From: Bradyrhizobium daqingense
GTDB taxonomy: Bacteria > Pseudomonadota > Alphaproteobacteria > Rhizobiales > Xanthobacteraceae
Direction of reading: 5' to 3'
Assembly (NCBI RefSeq): GCF_021044685.1
Contig: NZ_CP088014.1
Span: 7,302,001-7,366,000 of the forward strand
DNA: 64,000 nt
Shown here: piece by piece, positions 59,877 to 64,000 of the stretch
Layout of the letters: each line of letters starts with the position of its first letter
Numbering within the stretch: the stretch's first letter is position 1
Position numbers and translations under genes: made by a program
Notes under the pieces: model-generated
Seen by the model: only the letters and a program-made list of their open reading frames with translations
Database searches by the model: none
Told to the model about the DNA's origin: nothing

Positions 59877-61304
59877 ATGACACGCCATCTTGCGCGAGGC
59901 CTGCTCGTTCTCGCCGCTCTCGGCCTCTCCGGCTGCGCCGCGTTCTCGCCCGACAGCGGCATGACCACGGTCGCGGAGCTGACGAGCCAAAGCATCAACA
60001 AGGACGTCGCCTTCGTGCGAACGGCCGAGGCAGCCGACGCAATCGACGTTCGCGTGCGCCAGCTGCTGTCGCGGCCATTGACCGCAGACACGGCCGTGCA
60101 GATCGCGCTGCTGAACAATAAGGGACTGCAAGCGGCCTATAACGAACTGGCGCTGGCCGAGACCGATCTGGTCGAGCAGAGCCTGCCGCCCAATCCGGTG
60201 TTCGCGGTCTCGCGCATCACGGGCAATGGCGCCAGCGAGATCGAGCGCCAGGTGGTCGGCGACATACTCGCGCTCGCCACCCTGCCGTTCCGCTCCGACA
60301 TCGCTCGCGAGCGTTTTCGCCAGGCCCAATTGCGCGCGGCGCTGGCGACGCTCCGGCTCGCCGCCGACGTCCGCCGCGCCTATTGGCGCGCCGTTGCCGG
60401 CAACGAGATGGTGGGCTTGCTGACCGACGCGAAGGCGACGGCGGAATCAACCGCGCAGCTCGCGGTCAAGCTCGGCGAGACCGGCTCGCTCAACAAGCTC
60501 GATCAGGCCCGCGAGCAGGTGTTCTACGCCGAGACCACGGCCGACCTCGCCACCGCGCGGCAGATGGCGGCGAGCGCACGCGAAAGGCTTGCGCGCCTGA
60601 TGGGGCTGTGGGACGGCGGCCTCGACTTCCGTCTGCCGAGCGCGTTGCCGCCGCTGCCGCGCCGGCCGCTGAGCTTGCCTTCGATCGAGGCCGATGCGGT
60701 CGCCCACCGCATCGACTTGCAGATCGCGCGGCTGGAGCTGACCGCGCTCGCGAAGGCGTTGAATCTCACCGAGGCGACACGCTTCGTCACGCTGCTCGAT
60801 CTCGCCGGCATTTCCCGCCGCACCCAGGATCCGGAAGGGCCGCCGTTCCGCGAGCGCGGCTTCGACGTCCAGTTCCAGATCCCGATCTTCGACGGCGGCG
60901 AGGTGCGCGTGCGCCAGGCGGCCGAGACCTACAATTTCGCCTTCAACCGCCTGACCGAGCGCGCCGTCAACGTGCGCTCGGAGGCGCGCGACGCTTATCG
61001 CGTCTACCGCTCCAGCTACGACATCGCCAGCCACTACCAGCGCGAGATCATCCCCTTGCGCAGGATCATCACCGAGGAGATGCAGCTGCGCTTCTCCAGC
61101 ATGCAGGTCGACATCTTCGCGCTGCTCACCGAGGCGCGGCAGCGTCTGGCCGCGCTGCGCGGCGCCATTGATGCGAGGCAAAGATTCTTCCTCGCCCAGG
61201 CCGACCTGCAGACCGCCGTCAATGGCGGCGGCACGCCGGCCGCGGGCGGAGACAATCCGACCACCATCGCCGCGGCAGCACCTGCCGATGGCGGCGGCCA
61301 CTGA
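59877..61304 (+). CDS. TolC-family outer-membrane efflux protein
   Basis: A 475-residue outer-membrane channel of the TolC/OprM family, probably lipid-anchored: RGLLVLAALGLSGCAAFSPD has a lipobox. Two OEP repeats follow: TAVQIALLNNKGLQAAYNEL, LVEQSLPPNPVFAVSRITGN and ETGSLNKLDQAREQVFYAET. Later LQIPIFDGGEVRVRQAAETY opens the second half-barrel pattern. It may export copper or a complex, but no RND pump or adaptor gene is adjacent. Confidence 0.86.
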   Translation: MTRHLARGLLVLAALGLSGCAAFSPDSGMTTVAELTSQSINKDVAFVRTAEAADAIDVRVRQLLSRPLTADTAVQIALLNNKGLQAAYNELALAETDLVEQSLPPNPVFAVSRITGNGASEIERQVVGDILALATLPFRSDIARERFRQAQLRAALATLRLAADVRRAYWRAVAGNEMVGLLTDAKATAESTAQLAVKLGETGSLNKLDQAREQVFYAETTADLATARQMAASARERLARLMGLWDGGLDFRLPSALPPLPRRPLSLPSIEADAVAHRIDLQIARLELTALAKALNLTEATRFVTLLDLAGISRRTQDPEGPPFRERGFDVQFQIPIFDGGEVRVRQAAETYNFAFNRLTERAVNVRSEARDAYRVYRSSYDIASHYQREIIPLRRIITEEMQLRFSSMQVDIFALLTEARQRLAALRGAIDARQRFFLAQADLQTAVNGGGTPAAGGDNPTTIAAAAPADGGGH

Positions 61305-61317
61305 GATGGAGGCCAAT

Positions 61318-62655
61318 ATGTTTTCCCGCCGAGGATTCTTGGGCACGGCCGCGCTCGCCAGCGCGTCAGCGATCAGCGGCCGCGTGCAGGCCGCTTCTAT
61401 TCCGGAAGCGCCCACCATGGACAAGGTGGTGATGCAGCCGCCGCTGCACCCCATCGGCGGTCCCGACTATCGCCCCGTGGTCACGCTGAACGGCTGGTCG
61501 CTGCCGTTCCGCATGAACGGCGACTGGAAGGAATTCCATCTCGTCGCCGAGCCCGTGGTGCGCGAGTTCGCCGAGGGTATGAAGGTGAATCTGTGGGGCT
61601 ATAACGGCCAGTCGCCGGGCCCGACCATCGAGGCGGTCGAGGGCGACAAGGTCCGCATCTTCGTCACCAACCGCCTGCCCGAATACACCACCGTGCACTG
61701 GCACGGCATGATCATCCCGAGCGGCATGGACGGCGTTGGCGGACTGACCCAGCCGCACATCCAGCCGGGCAAGACCTTCGTCTACGAGTTCGAGATGAAG
61801 AAGAGCGGGACCTTCATGTACCACCCGCATTCCGACGAGATGGTGCAGATGGCGATGGGCATGATGGGGATGGTCGTCGTGCACCCGCGCGATCCGGATT
61901 TCCGGCCCGTCGACCGCGACTTCGTCTTCGTGATGAGCACCTATCGCGTCGACCCCGGCACCTACCTGCCGCACGTCAACGAGATGACGGATTTCAACAT
62001 GTGGACCTGGAATGCGCGGGTCTTCCCCGGCATCGATCCGCTGCCGGTCAGGCTCGGTGACAAGGTGCGCGTGCGCATCGGCAATCTCAGCATGACCAAC
62101 CACCCGATCCATCTGCACGGCCACAGTTTCGCGCTGACCTGCACCGACGGCGGCTGGATTCCGGAGAGCGCGCAATATCCGGAGACGACGACGGACGTGC
62201 CGGTCGGCGCGGTGCGCGTGTTCGATGTGCTCGCCGACAATCCCGGAGACTGGGCGTTCCATTGCCACAAATCGCACCACACCATGAACGCGATGGGACA
62301 CGACGTGCGCAATCTCATCGGCGTGTCGCGCAAGGATCTCGCCAAGGCCGTCGGCAAGCTCGCGCCTGACGGCATGGCCATGGGCTCGACCGGCATGGCC
62401 ATGGGCAACATGGAAATGCCCGCGCCCGACAACACGCTGCCGATGATGACCGGCACCGGCCAGTTCGGGCCGATCGAGATGGGCGGCATGTTCACGGTGA
62501 TGAAGATCCGCGAGGACCTCGCGCGCGACGATTATCGCGATCCCGGTCCGTACAAATTCCCGCAAGGCACCGTCGCCTACGAAGTGGCGGCTCCCGCCAC
62601 AGAGCCCGCCCGGCAAAAGCCGGGCAGCCCGCCGATGAAGAAGACGAAGATGTGA
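61318..62655 (+). CDS. Multicopper oxidase, Tat-exported
   Basis: A 445-residue multicopper oxidase of the CopA/CumA-like type. The N-terminus MFSRRGFLGTAALASASA is a twin-arginine signal. Copper ligands: TTVHWHGMIIPSGMDG, SGTFMYHPHSDEM, NHPIHLHGHSFALTC and FHCHKSHHTMNAMGH, so type 1, 2 and 3 sites all seem complete. A Met-rich tail region (GMAMGSTGMAMGNMEMP) resembles the Cu(I)-binding segments of CueO-like cuprous oxidases. GGAGG lies five bases before this ATG; an ATG 12 bases upstream is less likely. Probably oxidises toxic Cu(I) in the periplasm. Confidence 0.92.
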   Translation: MFSRRGFLGTAALASASAISGRVQAASIPEAPTMDKVVMQPPLHPIGGPDYRPVVTLNGWSLPFRMNGDWKEFHLVAEPVVREFAEGMKVNLWGYNGQSPGPTIEAVEGDKVRIFVTNRLPEYTTVHWHGMIIPSGMDGVGGLTQPHIQPGKTFVYEFEMKKSGTFMYHPHSDEMVQMAMGMMGMVVVHPRDPDFRPVDRDFVFVMSTYRVDPGTYLPHVNEMTDFNMWTWNARVFPGIDPLPVRLGDKVRVRIGNLSMTNHPIHLHGHSFALTCTDGGWIPESAQYPETTTDVPVGAVRVFDVLADNPGDWAFHCHKSHHTMNAMGHDVRNLIGVSRKDLAKAVGKLAPDGMAMGSTGMAMGNMEMPAPDNTLPMMTGTGQFGPIEMGGMFTVMKIREDLARDDYRDPGPYKFPQGTVAYEVAAPATEPARQKPGSPPMKKTKM

Positions 62656-62686
62656 GCGTTCGATGAATCACCAAATGGAGACCACG

Positions 62687-63136
62687 ATGAAGACCACCAT
62701 CAAGCTCAGCCTCGCGCTGGCCGCGCTCTCGATCGCGCCGGCCCTTGCCCACGACAAGCACGCGACCTTTTCGGCCGGCGAGCCCGGCGATCCCAAGAAG
62801 CCGACGCGCACCATCGAGATTCTGATGAGCGAGATGGACTACACGCCGGCGAAAATCGAGGTCAAGCGCGGCGAGCAGATCCGCTTCGTGCTGCGCAATG
62901 TCGGCAAGGAGGACCACGAATTCCTGCTCGCCACACGTGCGGAAAATCTCGCGCATGCGGTGGAGATGAAGAAGCATCCGCACATGGAGCATGACGATCC
63001 CAACGGGGTGCGGCTCGCGCCGAAGAAGACTGCCGAGATCCTGTGGAAGTTCAGCAAGGCCGGCACGTTCGAATATTCCTGCCTGATCCCCGACCATCGC
63101 GACTACGGCATGGTCGGCCACGTCACCGTCAAGTAG
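62687..63136 (+). CDS. Periplasmic cupredoxin
   Basis: A 149-residue exported cupredoxin. Signal peptide to PALAHD, then TIEILMSEMDYTPAKIEVKR, RFVLRNVGKEDHEFLL with the first His ligand, and a C-terminal FEYSCLIPDHRDYGMVGHVT that supplies Cys, His and Met for a type 1-like site. His/Met-rich stretches in between may hold further copper. GGAG seven bases before the ATG at 62687 decides the start. It lies between the oxidase and the CusF-like gene. Confidence 0.87.
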   Translation: MKTTIKLSLALAALSIAPALAHDKHATFSAGEPGDPKKPTRTIEILMSEMDYTPAKIEVKRGEQIRFVLRNVGKEDHEFLLATRAENLAHAVEMKKHPHMEHDDPNGVRLAPKKTAEILWKFSKAGTFEYSCLIPDHRDYGMVGHVTVK

Positions 63137-63153
63137 TGCGAAAGGAAACTCCC

Positions 63154-63456
63154 ATGAACAACATCATCCGTCTCACCGCCGCGCTGGCGCTGACCTTCAG
63201 CATTGCCACCGGAGCGCTCGCGGCCGGAGCCGCATCGATCAGCGGCGAGGTCAAGAAGATCGACGAGGGCGCGGGCAAGATCACGCTCAAGCACGGACCA
63301 GCCAAGAGCCTCGGCATGGAGGAGCCCATGACCATGGTCTACCGCGTCAAGGATGCCGCGATGCTCAAGCAGGTGAAGGTCGGCGACAAGATCACCTTCG
63401 AGGCCGAGGAGGCGGCGTCGGGGTACACGGTGACCAGGATGGAGAAGGCGAAGTAA
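63154..63456 (+). CDS. CusF-like copper-binding protein
   Basis: A 100-residue periplasmic protein of the CusF/CusX family. Signal peptide to GALAAGAAS, then GEVKKIDEGAGKITLKHGPA, LGMEEPMTMVYRV with the Met/Met copper motif and VGDKITFEAEEA. This OB-fold chaperone family binds Cu(I) or Ag(I) and hands it to exporters. AAAGGAAA precedes the ATG. It ends the copper operon. Confidence 0.9.
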   Translation: MNNIIRLTAALALTFSIATGALAAGAASISGEVKKIDEGAGKITLKHGPAKSLGMEEPMTMVYRVKDAAMLKQVKVGDKITFEAEEAASGYTVTRMEKAK

Positions 63457-63809
63457 TCCGCTGAAGGTTCCAAGACGTCATGGCGGCTTGTCGCGGCCAT
63501 CCACGTCCTCCGCGCGGCACAAAGAACGTGGATGCCCGGGACAAGCCCGGGCATGACGAAGTCTTCCCTCGCCAGATGACCGAAACACCCGAAACACCCC
63601 GCTCCGCCCCTCCTCTCTTCCCTCCGTTAACCCTTTGCTAACCATACACCCGGCAAGAATTGCCGGGTGAAGTCGAGTGTCGTCGGCCGCGTAGAACGGG
63701 AGCTCCCGTGGACGCCAGTGCGGTGCCTCACTTTAGGAACGGCGGCCCCTCGGCCGCCGCGCAGACGTTTGGGGCGCGCGGACGGCAGTCGCGCGGGGAG
63801 GCAGCTAGC
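63457..63809. other. Intergenic region between copper operon and flhA
   Basis: 353 bp if flhA starts at 63810. It holds a REP element (63476-63558), a pyrimidine-rich stretch and ccgttaaccctttgctaacc-like AT-richer DNA near 63625 that may contain the flhA promoter. GAATTGCCGGGTGA lies near 63657. No other gene is visible. Confidence 0.6.
63476..63558. repeat. REP-like palindromic element, copy 3
   Basis: An 83-bp element from CGTCATGGCGG to GGGCATGACG with the same right-hand block AAGAACGTGGATGCCCGGGA plus CAAGCCCGGGC as copies 1 and 2. The left hairpin is more diverged (GGCTTGTCGCGGCC). It follows the CusF-like gene by 20 bp. Confidence 0.8.
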
Positions 63810-64000
63810 ATGGTCGACGTCACCGCAGGACAGGGCGTAGGCGCAGCACGGCCCTCGATCCCCTCCCTCAACGATATCGTCACCATCCTCAAGCGCGGCG
63901 ACATCGCGCTGGCGCTCGGCGTCCTCACCATCCTGGTGGTGTTGATCCTGCCCCTGCCCGCCATCGTGCTGGACCTGTTCCTGGCGATCTCGATCACGCT
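63810..64000 (+). CDS. flhA: Flagellar export protein FlhA (N-terminal part)
   Basis: The first 63 codons of a membrane protein cut by the window end. SIPSLNDIVTILKRGDIALA, then LGVLTILVVLILPLPAIVLD and LFLAISIT match the opening of FlhA, the export-gate subunit of the flagellar type III secretion apparatus. The ATG at 63810 has GGGAGG eight bases before it. An in-frame GTG at 63708 would add 34 low-complexity residues and has no clear ribosome site. Confidence 0.85.
   Translation, partial: MVDVTAGQGVGAARPSIPSLNDIVTILKRGDIALALGVLTILVVLILPLPAIVLDLFLAISIT

Noticed and set aside
37158..63558. Recurrent palindromic blocks considered as CRISPR repeats
   Set aside because: The three copies are kilobases apart, differ in the left arm and have no regular spacers; they are REP-type elements.

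Overview
This window is GC-rich DNA of a kind typical of an alphaproteobacterium in or near Bradyrhizobium. That placement rests on several things: the density of rhizobial families (an ExbB-type energizer, several class III nucleotidyl cyclases, an L,D-transpeptidase with an Ala-rich linker, a DUF6894 protein, a CO-dehydrogenase-like molybdo-hydroxylase), two kinds of dispersed palindromic repeat, and a GGAAC-N16-CGTT promoter of the EcfG stress-sigma type. It is an inference from remembered families, since no search was run. The window starts just after the 3' end of exbB and stops inside flhA. I saw no rRNA, tRNA, CRISPR array or insertion sequence.

Left part (0-18 kb). exbB, a lipocalin-like protein and a DUF3108-SDR pair are followed by a membrane protein and a TetR repressor whose predicted operator occurs twice. 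Next come two nucleotidyl cyclases, small rhizobial proteins, a rhodanese and an orphan hutD. A second TetR gene forms an operon with a carboxymuconolactone-decarboxylase-like protein and an SDR. Across two tandem palindromes lies a divergent set of four genes: a Liv-type binding protein, an MBL hydrolase, a Bug-type binding protein and a VOC protein. Together they look like an uncharacterised catabolic locus. A methyltransferase and a two-domain L,D-transpeptidase end this part.

Middle part (18-37 kb). A polysaccharide locus (flippase, glycosyltransferase, Tat-exported GH10 glycosidase, DUF6492 protein) is followed by a coupled two-gene module of the nucleotidyltransferase/toxin-antitoxin type, then a PCMT-like methyltransferase coupled to a 1154-residue SAM-cyclase-ATPase-TPR protein. 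Divergent from that runs the most distinctive locus: a 2152-residue NRPS with order acyl-ligase, carrier, condensation, adenylation, carrier, terminal condensation. It is followed by a small Lys-rich protein, an Sfp-type phosphopantetheinyl transferase and a luciferase-like flavin monooxygenase. The second adenylation domain has Val where the alpha-amino-binding Asp normally sits, and there is no thioesterase, so an unusual acylated small molecule is likely.

Right part (37-64 kb). A histone-deacetylase/acetylpolyamine-amidohydrolase-like enzyme, a PQQ sugar dehydrogenase pair, an enoyl-CoA hydratase and a gamma-glutamyltransferase lead into an amine/amino-acid region. This holds a polar amino-acid ABC transporter with a PuuB-like oxidase, dadA, an omega-transaminase and two XRE-cupin regulators. 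A three-subunit molybdenum hydroxylase operon with divergent TetR, an MFS transporter and a copper-handling operon (His-rich protein, lipoprotein, TolC, multicopper oxidase, cupredoxin, CusF-like) follow. A REP element and the start of flhA close the window.
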